DNA of 64,000 nt, from positions 1-64,000 of the forward strand of contig NZ_ML660160.1 of NCBI RefSeq assembly GCF_007004725.1, written 5' to 3'. Positions 8,611 through 17,055 of this stretch are shown here, in pieces. Position 1 is the stretch's first letter; the number at the start of each line of letters is the position of its first letter. The stretch comes from Aliikangiella coralliicola (GTDB lineage: Bacteria > Pseudomonadota > Gammaproteobacteria > Enterobacterales > Kangiellaceae). Under the pieces are notes generated by a model. It worked only from the letters and a program-made list of their open reading frames with translations, had not been told where the DNA came from and made no database searches. The position numbers and the translations under genes were made by a program.

Positions 8611-10371
8611 CTAGGCGCTTATTTTTTCAGATAAGGTATCCTCTCCTTCAAATGGCTTAAGTTGTTGCTCGACGAGTTCACGATAGTAGGGCTCTTTCAC
8701 CATTAGTTCCTGATGAGTACCTTCTCCGATGACTTTTTGCTCTTTCAAAACAATAATTTTATCGGCTTCTAACACGGTAGAGAGACGATGAGCAGCGACA
8801 AGCGTTGTTCTATTGTTTTTTAGCTGATTCATTGCGACTTGAATCTTATATTCCGTCGCGGAATCGAGATTAGAAGTTGCTTCATCGCACAGCAAAATAG
8901 GATTATCTTGCAACATTGCCCGGGCGATAGCCACTCGCTGCTTTTGACCGCCCGATAACTTAACGCCTCTTTCACCAACTTCAGTGTCTAACCCTTTGGG
9001 TAGTTGAGCGACAAATTCTTCAAGTTGCGCCAGCTTTAAAGCATCGAAAATCTCTTCATCACTTAAGGGCTTTTCTGTGCCTAATAGCAAGTTATTTCTG
9101 ATACTACCTGACAACAACGGGGCGTCTTGAGCAACATAGCCAATTTGCTGTCGCCACTTGTGCAGAGAAAGATTGTTGATTAATTCATTGCCCACAAGAA
9201 TGCGACCTTTACTGGGAGCATAGTATCTCAGCAACAGTGAAAATAACGTCGACTTACCCGCACCGGACTCGCCGACAAATGCGACAACCTTGTTCGCAGG
9301 GATCTGAATATCGATATCGCTAAAAACAGGTCTTCCTTTCTCATATTCGAACTTGATGTTTTGGAAATGAATGGACTGTCCTGCCAGTGATAATTCCTGT
9401 GTTCCGTCAGAGCTTTCCTCTGTTTCGTCGAGCAATTCGTCAACGCGTTCTGCGGCGCCTGCCGCTTTATTAAATGCGGCAAAAAAGTAGGTAAACTGGA
9501 TTAACGGGAAAACGATATTGAACAAATATAAAATAAAGGCCATCAGAGTTCCCATGGTAATCACACCTTGACTGACACGAGCTGCGCCGAAAGCCAGAAT
9601 AATGATCAGGGTCGCAACGATGGTCATTCCCGCAATTGGAGCCATGATTGCAGCTATTTTGACTTCCTTTTGACCCAGATCGTAAAGTTGCTGTAGTGAT
9701 TGCTTACTATCTGTTAATGAGCTGCTTTCGGCAGTGCAGGCTTTAATCAGTCGAATTTGAGACAGACGCTCGGTAATAAAGCTTAGAAAATGCGCTTCTT
9801 TCTCTTGAATAGACTTTGACAGAACTGAGAGTTTAGCTGCGATTGGAACGGTAATAACAAAAGCGATAATCAAAGTGACAAAAAGTACTGCGGTCAGCTG
9901 CCAGTCTAAGACCCATAATATGATCAGGCTTGAAACTAGCGTGAGCATACCTGAAATAAAGGGTTCAAAGTGATCGGTGAGTACGCTGTTAATTACTTCG
10001 GTATCGTTAACTATTCGGCTCGCAGGCTCAGCTGAGGGGTTCTTGTCATAATAACGAATAGGCAGGTAAATTGATTTCGCCAAGACCTTTGAGCGTAAAT
10101 TTACCAACATGCGATTTGCAACTTTTCCGATCATGTAGAAGTTAAATCCAGAGGCAACTGACCCAGCGGTCAGAACGCCGATTAGGATTAATAACCATTC
10201 GGTCGGAAATGTTTGCGCATCACTAAAGGAATCAATCAGACGCTGGGTCAGTATTGGAAAGAGAACTGAGCTCAATGCGCCCATAATTGACAAGAGAGCG
10301 ATAAGAAACAACAGTCCTTTCCCTGGATTCGCGTAGGCAATAATCTTAAATAAGCGTCGATATTTTTTCAT
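8611..10371 (-). CDS. ABC exporter, fused permease and ATPase (MsbA/BmrA type)
   Basis: This half-transporter of about 586 residues works as a homodimer in the inner membrane. Six transmembrane segments fill about residues 15-310, and the nucleotide-binding domain about 335-570. Motifs are Walker A G-E-S-G-A-G-K-S, Q-loop around Y-V-A-Q-D, signature L-S-G-G-Q-K-Q-R, Walker B I-L-L-C-D-E-A-T-S and the H-loop A-A-H-R-L-S. The ATG at 10371 follows AGGGGTGA at a good distance; a TTG two codons earlier is less likely. Such exporters move lipids, drugs or peptides; the substrate is unknown. It is divergent from a TetR regulator with a shared operator-like palindrome, which suggests drug- or lipid-responsive repression. 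Confidence 0.9.
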   Translation of the reverse strand: MKKYRRLFKIIAYANPGKGLLFLIALLSIMGALSSVLFPILTQRLIDSFSDAQTFPTEWLLILIGVLTAGSVASGFNFYMIGKVANRMLVNLRSKVLAKSIYLPIRYYDKNPSAEPASRIVNDTEVINSVLTDHFEPFISGMLTLVSSLIILWVLDWQLTAVLFVTLIIAFVITVPIAAKLSVLSKSIQEKEAHFLSFITERLSQIRLIKACTAESSSLTDSKQSLQQLYDLGQKEVKIAAIMAPIAGMTIVATLIIILAFGAARVSQGVITMGTLMAFILYLFNIVFPLIQFTYFFAAFNKAAGAAERVDELLDETEESSDGTQELSLAGQSIHFQNIKFEYEKGRPVFSDIDIQIPANKVVAFVGESGAGKSTLFSLLLRYYAPSKGRILVGNELINNLSLHKWRQQIGYVAQDAPLLSGSIRNNLLLGTEKPLSDEEIFDALKLAQLEEFVAQLPKGLDTEVGERGVKLSGGQKQRVAIARAMLQDNPILLCDEATSNLDSATEYKIQVAMNQLKNNRTTLVAAHRLSTVLEADKIIVLKEQKVIGEGTHQELMVKEPYYRELVEQQLKPFEGEDTLSEKISA

Positions 10372-10415
10372 ATTCAATCACCCCTGTTAAATTTTAAAAT
10401 AAGTCTAATTAAAAA

Positions 10416-10429
10416 TGACCGAGTGGTCA
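10416..10429. promoter_or_regulatory. TetR-type operator candidate
   Basis: TGACC-GAGT-GGTCA is a symmetrical 14-base site in the 193-base gap between the ABC exporter and the TetR gene. Half-sites of the GACC/GGTC type are common for TetR regulators. It lies 45 bases upstream of the exporter start. Confidence 0.55.
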
Positions 10430-10564
10430 ATTTAATTTGACTTGTCGTCTAATGTCTTTGTAACCAAATATTTGCTAAAATACCTGTATTAATGAGCGAT
10501 CTCGATTTAACTAGCTGATTTAATTGAATATAGTGAGTCAAACTGAAGGTATTACGGAGCGTCA

Positions 10565-11446
10565 GTGGATAAGAAAACGCGAATTTTAACCAGTGCACGA
10601 AAGCTGTTTTTAGAACAAGGGTACAAGTCGACCAGTATCCAGTCGATAGCTTCCGAATCAGGGATCTCAAAAGGTGCGGTCTATCTGTATTTCAACTCTA
10701 AAGAGGAGATCTTGTTAGCGATCTTTCGCATGATTGAAGATGAGGTTTGGCGTAAAGTTTCGTCAATTAATCAGGATCCATCACTTTCAGCCAGGGAAAA
10801 ATATCGCCGACAAATTATTACTTTTTACAATGAGGTGATGGAGAACCTGCAATTTAACCAAATGATGCTTAATGAGTCTGGCATAGAGCTAAATGAAGCT
10901 TTTTACAATTATGCCAGGGAATATCGATATCGGTTACAAAAAGTTCAGGAAGAATCACTATTAGCGATCTACGGAGACTCCTTATCGATGTGGTTAGGGG
11001 ATCTGGTTATTTCAACAAACGGAATCATGCAGGAGTTCGATGCCAGTATTGTATTAGATAATCTTGAGCTCGATAGTGAACGGCTGGCTGATTTTATCTG
11101 CAATGTAACAGACTTTTTGGTCGATGGCATTTTAAGCAAAAAACCGGTTCCAATATTTAATGAAAAAACAAAGTTAGTGCGAGAAGAATTTTTAGCACAG
11201 AAAGAAAATGAAAAACACGAAGCCATCAATCAACAATTTACTAAACTCGCTGACCTATGTGAATCTCTGGTACTCTCCGATGAGCGAAAGCAGACTTTGC
11301 AAGAAACGCTTGAGTTGTTAAAAGACGCATTAGAAGCGACTCAAATTAATAAAACACTGGTGAAAGCGCTGATGTCAAATTTTAATGATTATTCAGAGTT
11401 AAAAGCTGATCGGGAAAAACTCGCTGATTTGCTGGAAGTGCGATAA
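10565..11446 (+). CDS. TetR/AcrR family transcriptional regulator
   Basis: This 293-residue regulator has an N-terminal TetR helix-turn-helix (about 5-52: R-I-L-T-S-A-R-K-L-F, then Q-S-I-A-S-E-S-G-I-S-K-G-A-V-Y-L-Y-F). The ligand/dimer domain is unusually long for the family (usual length about 190-220 residues). An extra helical, probably coiled-coil, C-terminal tail rich in Glu, Leu and Lys runs from about residue 200. The GTG start follows ACGGAG by seven bases. Divergence from the ABC exporter makes it the likely local repressor, using the TGACC/GGTCA palindrome and probably controlling its own gene as well. Confidence 0.88.
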   Translation: MDKKTRILTSARKLFLEQGYKSTSIQSIASESGISKGAVYLYFNSKEEILLAIFRMIEDEVWRKVSSINQDPSLSAREKYRRQIITFYNEVMENLQFNQMMLNESGIELNEAFYNYAREYRYRLQKVQEESLLAIYGDSLSMWLGDLVISTNGIMQEFDASIVLDNLELDSERLADFICNVTDFLVDGILSKKPVPIFNEKTKLVREEFLAQKENEKHEAINQQFTKLADLCESLVLSDERKQTLQETLELLKDALEATQINKTLVKALMSNFNDYSELKADREKLADLLEVR

Positions 11447-11508
11447 CCACAGTTTCTCTTTGAGTACATCTAAAGAGGGGCTGCAATTTGGGAGCAGTCG
11501 TTTTTTCC

Positions 11509-11530
11509 CCCTCTCCTTTGAAGGAGAGGG
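11509..11530. repeat. dispersed G+C-rich hairpin repeat
   Basis: CCCTCTCC and GGAGAGGG form a perfect 8-base stem with a TTTGAA loop, followed by AGGGAGAGG. A T-run precedes rather than follows the stem in the plus direction, so it does not look like a normal terminator. A similar CCCCTCT/AGAGGGG hairpin occurs at 19961. Confidence 0.55.
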
Positions 11531-11629
11531 TCAGGGAGAGGTAGATACCATAATCATTTTAAAATACAGCGCGACAGTGCAAACAGATTCTAACCTTTCC
11601 CATTTCGAGATTGAATTCGAGCCTGCGTT

Positions 11630-12418
11630 TTAACAACGAGACTCAGAAAGCACCTGATGAAACAGTTGATTTAAAGAATCATATCCTTCAATTTTATTTT
11701 CTGTTGGCTCACCAAAACCTTCCAGCCTATCTAGTTCATTGACAATGAATTTATTAATTGCGGGAATTGCCGGTGCAATTTCTTTTTCCAAAGCCTTCTT
11801 TTTTTGTTGCAGCAAGTCGGTAATTGCCTCGTCGAGCGCTTGATTGTTTTTGACCATTTCTCTCAAGCGGTGAAATTCAATTGGCGCAGGCGTTTGCTTT
11901 TTTTCTAACCACAAAATCGATAGTAGTGGTCTAAGAACATAAAAGTATTTTTTTAGCGGTACCATTTCCTTTCTTAAGTAACCACGATAATTAGTCTTAG
12001 CCATACTCCGGTAGTGATAAATTCCTTTTGCATAAGAATAATCCGAATCAAGAATTGAGCGAGCTGACTTGGCGAATAAATTGTCGTCGCGGTAAACGAT
12101 GGGAGACTGCAACCATTCAACAAAGGATGGGTTTGATTTTTTAAATAGTCTGAGCGCTTTTCTGACATCCCATCCGCTGATATCAATTTCATCGACAATT
12201 GGATATTCAATAACATCTCGCTTTTCTTCCAGGTTTACCGCCACGTACCAGTCTTTTGGATGGGCGTAGATAAAGCGCACATCATAATCACTATTGGGAG
12301 ATGCAAATCCCCAGGCACGGCTACCAGACTCTACTGCGTAAAGAACTCTTACGCCATGTTCTTTTTCTGCTTCGTTTAGTCGATGTTGAATTTTTTCTTC
12401 TATCTCTTTCGAAATCAT
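11630..12418 (-). CDS. RlaP-type nucleotidyltransferase (DNA polymerase beta superfamily)
   Basis: This 262-residue cytoplasmic protein is a predicted nucleotidyltransferase of the RlaP/YcgL-type group named for its association with RNA-repair operons. The catalytic core is near the N-terminus: E-S-G-S-R-A-W-G-F at about 30-38 (the G-S motif of pol beta enzymes), then D-Y-D-V-R-F with the metal-binding aspartates at about 44-46, and a third acid near D-E-I-D-I. The C-terminal half is helical. It probably adds nucleotides to RNA ends, which is family-level inference. The ATG follows AAGGA by about eight bases. It is 17 bases downstream of RNase Z, so the two are co-transcribed. Confidence 0.82.
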   Translation of the reverse strand: MISKEIEEKIQHRLNEAEKEHGVRVLYAVESGSRAWGFASPNSDYDVRFIYAHPKDWYVAVNLEEKRDVIEYPIVDEIDISGWDVRKALRLFKKSNPSFVEWLQSPIVYRDDNLFAKSARSILDSDYSYAKGIYHYRSMAKTNYRGYLRKEMVPLKKYFYVLRPLLSILWLEKKQTPAPIEFHRLREMVKNNQALDEAITDLLQQKKKALEKEIAPAIPAINKFIVNELDRLEGFGEPTENKIEGYDSLNQLFHQVLSESRC

Positions 12419-12435
12419 TGTTTTTTCCTTAAGTA

Positions 12436-13434
12436 CTACTTTCCAGTATTGTATTTGGTATGAATTAGATTGCCATTCTTATCAAGTCGAAATATATCAA
12501 GGTCATTGGCCAGAAATAAATTTCCAGAATAATAGCGTCTTGCCTCTTCTTCAATGTCCACGATTGAGGGACTGGGCGATGGCAAGTCTTGATAACGTGG
12601 ACTGAAATGAGTCAGTATCAAATTCTTGAGACCGGTGCTTTCAGCATATTCAGAAATTCTTTTGGCGCAGCTATGCTGTGGACCTGCTCCTACTTTCTCT
12701 GCAACTTCCTGGGTGTAGGTCGCTTCGTGAACAACTAACTCAACATTCGCCTCAAATGTTGTATCGCTTTTTAATGTTGCCAGTCGATGTGGATCGTCAT
12801 TATCGCCACAGATGATCACTGTTCGGTTGTTTTTGTCTGGCAGTAAATAGTTATCAGGAAGAATAACTTTTCCATTTTCAAGCGTAATGGATTGGCCACT
12901 TTGCAATTTTCCCCACATTGGGCCGCGCAAAATACCATCTTTAATTAGCTTTTCTTGATCTAATCGATTTTTTGTCGGCCTCTCTGTCAGCGCATAGGCA
13001 AATGACGGCACACGGTGAGACAGTAAAACAGCGCGAATTTCAATGTTTCCAACAGAAGTGCTATCGGTTAACTTTTCCACATCAATGAAATTTAATTGAT
13101 AGTTTAAGTTTAATTCGGATGTTTCTATCACTGCGTTAATAAAGTGCTGAATTGGCTTAGGAGCAATGATCGTGAGTGGTTCATTACGACCAGACATTGA
13201 GGCACTAGCGAGAATTCCCGGGAGACCATAACAGTGATCACCATGAACATGGGTAATTAATATCGCGCTCAAGTTTGTTAACGATAAGTTTGTGTGAAGA
13301 ATTCGGTGTTGTGTGCCTTCACCGCAATCAATTAATAACCAGCTTTTGCTATTTTGTTGACGAAAACCGATACCACTGACATTTCTTGTTTTAGTTGGTA
13401 CTCCAGAGGAAGTTCCCAAAAATACTATTTCCAC
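12436..13434 (-). CDS. rnz: ribonuclease Z (tRNA 3' endonuclease)
   Basis: This is a 332-residue metallo-beta-lactamase nuclease that cuts tRNA precursors just after the discriminator base. The short-form RNase Z features are present: F-L-G-T-S-S-G-V-P near the start, the zinc motif H-V-H-G-D-H-C-Y-G-L-P-G at about residue 61, further ligands in H-E-A-T-Y and the L-T-H-F-S-P-R-Y motif near residue 275. It starts at GTG 13434 with only a weak ribosome site, 53 bases after the HNH gene, and is followed closely by the RlaP gene. Placement next to an RNA-repair nucleotidyltransferase and the rtc operon suggests a role in tRNA end repair in addition to maturation. Confidence 0.92.
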   Translation of the reverse strand: MEIVFLGTSSGVPTKTRNVSGIGFRQQNSKSWLLIDCGEGTQHRILHTNLSLTNLSAILITHVHGDHCYGLPGILASASMSGRNEPLTIIAPKPIQHFINAVIETSELNLNYQLNFIDVEKLTDSTSVGNIEIRAVLLSHRVPSFAYALTERPTKNRLDQEKLIKDGILRGPMWGKLQSGQSITLENGKVILPDNYLLPDKNNRTVIICGDNDDPHRLATLKSDTTFEANVELVVHEATYTQEVAEKVGAGPQHSCAKRISEYAESTGLKNLILTHFSPRYQDLPSPSPSIVDIEEEARRYYSGNLFLANDLDIFRLDKNGNLIHTKYNTGK

Positions 13435-13487
13435 GAGATAAATTCTTGATTAGGTCTCAAACCTTTATAAATTGAGTGGCGACTTGT

Positions 13488-14045
13488 TTAAAGCCGCCGC
13501 ATATTTTTCGAAAAACCTTTGGTCAAAAAGTCCATTTGATCGGTTAATATTCTTCGATTAGCGAGCGCCAGATATTCCGACTTGTTTGGTCGGAAAGGTA
13601 TCGCTAATAACTTCATACCTGCTTCTTCTGGAGTTCGACAACCTTTATGATTATTACATGACTTGCACGCTGCGACACAGTTTTCCCAAGTATCTTTTCC
13701 GCCTTGACCTTTTGGAATAACATGGTCACGAGTTAAAAATGCATTTTTAAAGGCATTACCACAATACAGACATAAATGACCGTCTCGTCTGAATAGGGAC
13801 GAATTACATAAGTGAGGCGTACGCTGATCTTTTGAATGGATTTGACCCTCGGTTGCAATCACCGAAGCTACATCCAATACTGATTGTTTACCTGTTAGCC
13901 GTGAGTAACCACCATGAAGCCTTACTGATGATTCGCCATAGGTCCAAAGTACTTGATCTTTAGTGTATAGACAAGCTGCAGTTTCCAAATCGATCCAATC
14001 TGTCGCTTGTCCTGCTTTATTTAATCGCAAGATTTGTGCTTGCAT
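13488..14045 (-). CDS. HNH endonuclease
   Basis: A protein of about 185 residues with a C-terminal McrA-like HNH nuclease. The zinc pairs C-L-Y-C-G and C-K-S-C-N flank the catalytic D-H-V-I-P-K-G-Q-G-G with T-W-E-N. The tail K-G-C-R-T-P-E-E-A-G-M-x-L-L is typical of a widespread gammaproteobacterial HNH family. The ATG at 14045 (or GTG 14048) follows GGGAG at a good distance. The natural substrate (DNA or RNA) is unknown. It is the first gene of the HNH-rnz-rlaP cluster and is preceded by an unusually long (over 550 bases) structured leader. Confidence 0.88.
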   Translation of the reverse strand: MQAQILRLNKAGQATDWIDLETAACLYTKDQVLWTYGESSVRLHGGYSRLTGKQSVLDVASVIATEGQIHSKDQRTPHLCNSSLFRRDGHLCLYCGNAFKNAFLTRDHVIPKGQGGKDTWENCVAACKSCNNHKGCRTPEEAGMKLLAIPFRPNKSEYLALANRRILTDQMDFLTKGFSKNMRRL

Positions 14046-14612
14046 CACTTATCTCCCAGTTATAAACCAACGAAAAAAGCTGAATAACAATCTGGTTTTC
14101 ATTCTTAGTATACTCTTAGTTTAGTTCAAATTATTTAATTTAATATGACCTTCGCAACAAATTTTGACGTTTTATGTGAAATATCTATCGTTGGAATTAT
14201 TGGCCTAAGGATAGTTATTCATCGGTTTTAGCATCAATTCGAACTAGCGATTTGAATTTAAATGCTATCTTCTAATGATTTTTGAGCACTGTTGTTAATT
14301 TCTAATATGGTTGTCGAAATTAACGTCCCTGTTCTGCTTTCCCTTGATATCTCAATTGCTGAGATGAAACTTTAAAACGACGAAATGCCTTTACAAATAG
14401 TTATGCAAAGGAATTTCCGTTTTATCTCCGAGTACGGACTTGCACCGTCATAAATGTCTCATCACGCCCCGGCTCGTAATGTTGGAATGTTTAGCCGGTA
14501 AAAGGGGATTAACCCCCTGATCGTAATGTTCAAGTACTTGCAAACATTACATTTCACCGAAAGTAAAAATTGAAAACCAAATTGTTAAAGAACTCTGCCC
14601 AAAAGGCATTAA
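14046..14612 (-). ncRNA. candidate structured RNA or leader upstream of the HNH gene
   Basis: No protein gene fits these 567 bases. Read on the minus strand, they begin with a boxA-like AGTTCTTTAACA (14594-14583), then four hairpins. These are GTAATGTT/AACATTAC (14523-14530 with 14543-14550), GGGG/CCCC (14504-14507 with 14513-14516), CCGGCT/AGCCGG (14469-14474 with 14493-14498) and ACGG-TGCAAGT-CCGT (14434-14448). The last resembles a tRNA T-arm. The sequence TCGTAATGTT occurs twice (14474 and 14521), so AACATTAC has two possible partners, as in a switching RNA. I cannot match it to a known riboswitch. It may be an RNA gene, or a leader controlling HNH-rnz-rlaP. Confidence 0.45.
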
Positions 14613-14647
14613 AAAACCCGGCGAAGAAATTGTCTCGGCCGGGTTTT
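14613..14647 (-). terminator. strong rho-independent terminator
   Basis: A perfect 10-base stem, AAAACCCGGC (14613-14622) with GCCGGGTTTT (14638-14647), has a 15-base loop. On the minus strand it ends in TTTTTT, so it should stop transcription from the slipin/HEAT side or the small frame at 14702. The T-run on the plus strand is shorter. Confidence 0.8.
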
Positions 14648-14701
14648 AAAAAAACAAAGCTGGTTCGAGACATTTTAATTTGCCTCGAAATATCGAGGCT
14701 G

Positions 14702-14884
14702 CTAACGAGTATCACTCCCAAAGTTAACTATATATAAGTCGCAATTCCACAAACTGCTTTTTTCGAAATCACCAGTCGTTAAACGGTCGCTACTTAAACA
14801 GTCATTATCTAACCCATATTGTAGGCGGTTAGACCTACCCATATGGCTTAAATAAATTGCGTCTGTTAGCGTTAGTAATTTCAT
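14702..14884 (-). CDS. possible 60-residue small protein
   Basis: This is an uncertain small frame on the minus strand. The product is hydrophilic with no signal peptide or known motif, and contains two cysteines. A GAGG lies about 15 bases before the ATG, which is too far for a good ribosome site. Promoter-like TTGACT with TTAAAT 18 bases later lies at about 14950-14980, and the strong terminator follows 55 bases after the stop, so promoter, frame and terminator are in order. Alternatively the transcript itself is the product: a stem GTAGG/CCTAC (14821-14838) lies inside it. Confidence 0.35.
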   Translation of the reverse strand: MKLLTLTDAIYLSHMGRSNRLQYGLDNDCLSSDRLTTGDFEKSSLWNCDLYIVNFGSDTR

Positions 14885-15659
14885 TTTGACTTTTATATCC
14901 TCGTTGAATTGGTAAATTCGTCAGCGAATTAGTAAATGTTTATAGTGCGTATTTAAGCACTTTAGTAAGTATGGAGTCAACAGTAAATACCAGAATTAAT
15001 GAATTAAAACTCAATAAAAACAATGGGTTATGTTTTCTGGTGGTACTGGTAATCCTTCAGTTTTAATGAATAGAAAAATTTTTGTATTTTAAAAAAAGAC
15101 AAAGTATCAAAATATTGTTCTTAACTCTTTTGTCACTGAATTTTCTCCTTTTCAAGTATTTTTATTGATAGTCGACCAGGTCGGTTAGTCAATATTATGA
15201 TTGCAAAAACACATTTAGAGTTTAGCTGTTTCCAGAGTATTAGGTTGCTCTGATTTACTCTGTTGCAATTTACTAATCGCTAATTGTCTGGTTGATAAAA
15301 AGGCGGCTAATCAAAGCCACGGTTTATAGAATTTGATTGAGTTTGTTACTTAATCCGAAAGTTCACACTTCCGAATCAGGGGAAGTGTGAGACTACAACA
15401 AGCTGTAACTAGTTTCTATCGAAGAACGAATATCGTCGCATATTTCAAAATTAAAAAGCTCGATTTCCATACTTGTCACTAAACAAAACGAAAAACGCTT
15501 CGTTAGGTTTAGTTGTGGGTATGGATTTTTGAACGGCATTTTATTTTCGGGCTTATGTTTAGTTTTAAGGATTCAATCATTATATACTTTTGAACTTAAA
15601 ATTCAATATCTGTTACGCTTAACAGCTCAAACATTTATCTGAAATTAGCTGTAGGATTT
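14885..15659 (-). other. gene-free region downstream of the HEAT-repeat gene
   Basis: The 775 bases hold no believable protein gene but several inverted repeats. They include AGTGC/GCACT near 14944-14961, TATTGA...CGACC-A-GGTCG...TCAATA at 15163-15194, and the perfect stem at 15363-15390. It is transcribed, if at all, as the 3' part of the rtc operon transcript, which has no terminator before 14647. Non-coding RNA content is plausible but unproven. Confidence 0.4.
15363..15390. other. perfect 10-base stem-loop
   Basis: TCACACTTCC (15363-15372) pairs with GGAAGTGTGA (15381-15390) over an 8-base loop. No T-run follows on either strand, so it looks like an RNA structural or processing element rather than a terminator. 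Confidence 0.55.
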
Positions 15660-16994
15660 CTAATTATGTTTAATGTGATATGTTTTAAATGTATGAATCA
15701 ACACGCTATATATACTGTTTATTTCGTGGTGAAACAAATATACCTTGGCTTCCACCAGATTATCTTTGATCGATGCAAGTTGCTGGCTTGTTGGTTGCAC
15801 GCCAGAACGGTTGAAGTTTTTATACCAAATACTGATTTCTTTTTCCAGATAAGTTGATTCTGTTTTTTGGGATTGCTTTATATTTGATGCCAGGGCTAGC
15901 AATAGTGTAATTCTGTCCCACTTATTCATATTTCTGCCAACTCGTAGCAAACTGCTGTATGATCCTTTATTTGATACCTGTTTGAATCCCCCTTGAAAAT
16001 CTTTGTAATCGAGTAGATAAGATATCTGGGCCAAAAGTCTAACGGCGGCTTGCCTGACGCCTAATGAGTTATCTTTGAGGCGTTCGATTAATATCTGTTT
16101 TATGTTTTCTTCATCCAATTGATACAATGATCGAAGGGGTTGCTTTCGAATGCTGGGAAATTCGCTATCGAGGTAAAGGGCGATTTTGTTGTTGTAAGAT
16201 TTTAAAGACAGAAATCCAATGGCCCATAATGCGCATTTTAACTTGGGCACTGTCGCGTTATCGATTGAACTAAGATAGTAGCCTTCGACATTAAAGCTTG
16301 TTTTTTTGAGGTAATTAACAGCTAACATTCGCACAGTAGAAGAATGATCGGTGAGAGAGTTTTTGGCGACGCTAACCGCATATTCGGTGTCGCCCTTGTC
16401 TAGAATAAGTTGAATTGCTTTTTTTCGAACCGGTGTAAATTTGTCATTGAGTGCGGCGCTTATCAATCTTACATTTAGAGGCGAGGAAATTCTTTGAAGT
16501 AATTCCGCTGCTTTTAGCCTCACGATATTGTGCTTGCTTTGCTGACATAAATGGACAATTTGGGAGGCTGGGAATATTTTGTAGGTAATGATTATTTTTG
16601 TACATAAAATTGCGATGTTACATCGCTTGTGTAAAATTCCGGATTCAAGTAGTTTTCTATCGGCCTTTTTTGAGAAGAAGGTTTCAACTGCCTTAATTAT
16701 TGGTGTCGACTTTAGTCTTTTGCAGCTCTTTAAGTGGTAAATTTGTGGTAAAGCGGAAACTAACTCAGCTGTGCATTCAGGAACTAGTAAGTTAAGAAAT
16801 GCTTTCTTGGCGGCTTGACGAACTTGCAACACCCAGTCATTCATTCTTTCTATTAGTGCAGGGATTGCTTTTGGATCGTTTAAGTTTTCGAGGCGCTTTA
16901 CTGCTAACTCCCTGGTATATCCGCTGCGGTGTTGACTCAGTTCGATTAGATGATTTAAATCAAAATTCAGTTTTGTTCCTTCAAATAGTGTCAT
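15660..16994 (-). CDS. HEAT-repeat protein in the rtc operon
   Basis: This cytoplasmic protein of about 444 residues is built almost wholly of tandem HEAT-like helical pairs. Examples are A-I-P-A-L-I-E-R-M-N-D-W-V-L-Q-V-R-Q-A-A-K-K-A near the start, then R-K-K-A-I-Q-L-I and S-L-G-V-R-Q-A-A-V-R-L-L-A-Q-I. HEAT solenoids are protein or RNA scaffolds; no catalytic motif is seen. The ATG at 16994 was chosen over one at 17030, because the upstream ATG lies inside a perfect 10-base stem. It follows the slipin gene within about 60 bases and is the last clear gene of the rtcB operon. HEAT proteins have not been given a defined role in RNA repair, to my knowledge. Confidence 0.75.
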   Translation of the reverse strand: MTLFEGTKLNFDLNHLIELSQHRSGYTRELAVKRLENLNDPKAIPALIERMNDWVLQVRQAAKKAFLNLLVPECTAELVSALPQIYHLKSCKRLKSTPIIKAVETFFSKKADRKLLESGILHKRCNIAILCTKIIITYKIFPASQIVHLCQQSKHNIVRLKAAELLQRISSPLNVRLISAALNDKFTPVRKKAIQLILDKGDTEYAVSVAKNSLTDHSSTVRMLAVNYLKKTSFNVEGYYLSSIDNATVPKLKCALWAIGFLSLKSYNNKIALYLDSEFPSIRKQPLRSLYQLDEENIKQILIERLKDNSLGVRQAAVRLLAQISYLLDYKDFQGGFKQVSNKGSYSSLLRVGRNMNKWDRITLLLALASNIKQSQKTESTYLEKEISIWYKNFNRSGVQPTSQQLASIKDNLVEAKVYLFHHEINSIYSVLIHTFKTYHIKHN

Positions 16995-17026
16995 GATAAT
17001 GCTCTTATGGTAAACGTTTCTGGCAA

Positions 17027-17054
17027 TCATTAAGGGAAAAAATCCCCTTAATGA
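17027..17054 (-). promoter_or_regulatory. stem-loop between slipin and HEAT genes
   Basis: TCATTAAGGG (17027-17036) pairs perfectly with CCCTTAATGA (17045-17054), loop eight bases. It begins one base beyond the slipin stop and covers the upstream ATG (17030) of the HEAT frame. With no T-run after it, it more likely controls translation or mRNA decay than termination. Confidence 0.5.
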
Positions 17055-17055
17055 T

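Noticed and set aside
14434-14448. T-arm-like hairpin as part of a full tRNA or cobalamin riboswitch
   Set aside because: No matching acceptor or D-arm upstream, and the other conserved cobalamin boxes are missing; kept only as an element of a possible structured RNA.
14046-14612. An OMEGA/HEARO-type guide RNA with the neighbouring HNH gene
   Set aside because: The HNH protein is a small McrA-like enzyme without the RuvC parts or length of IscB.
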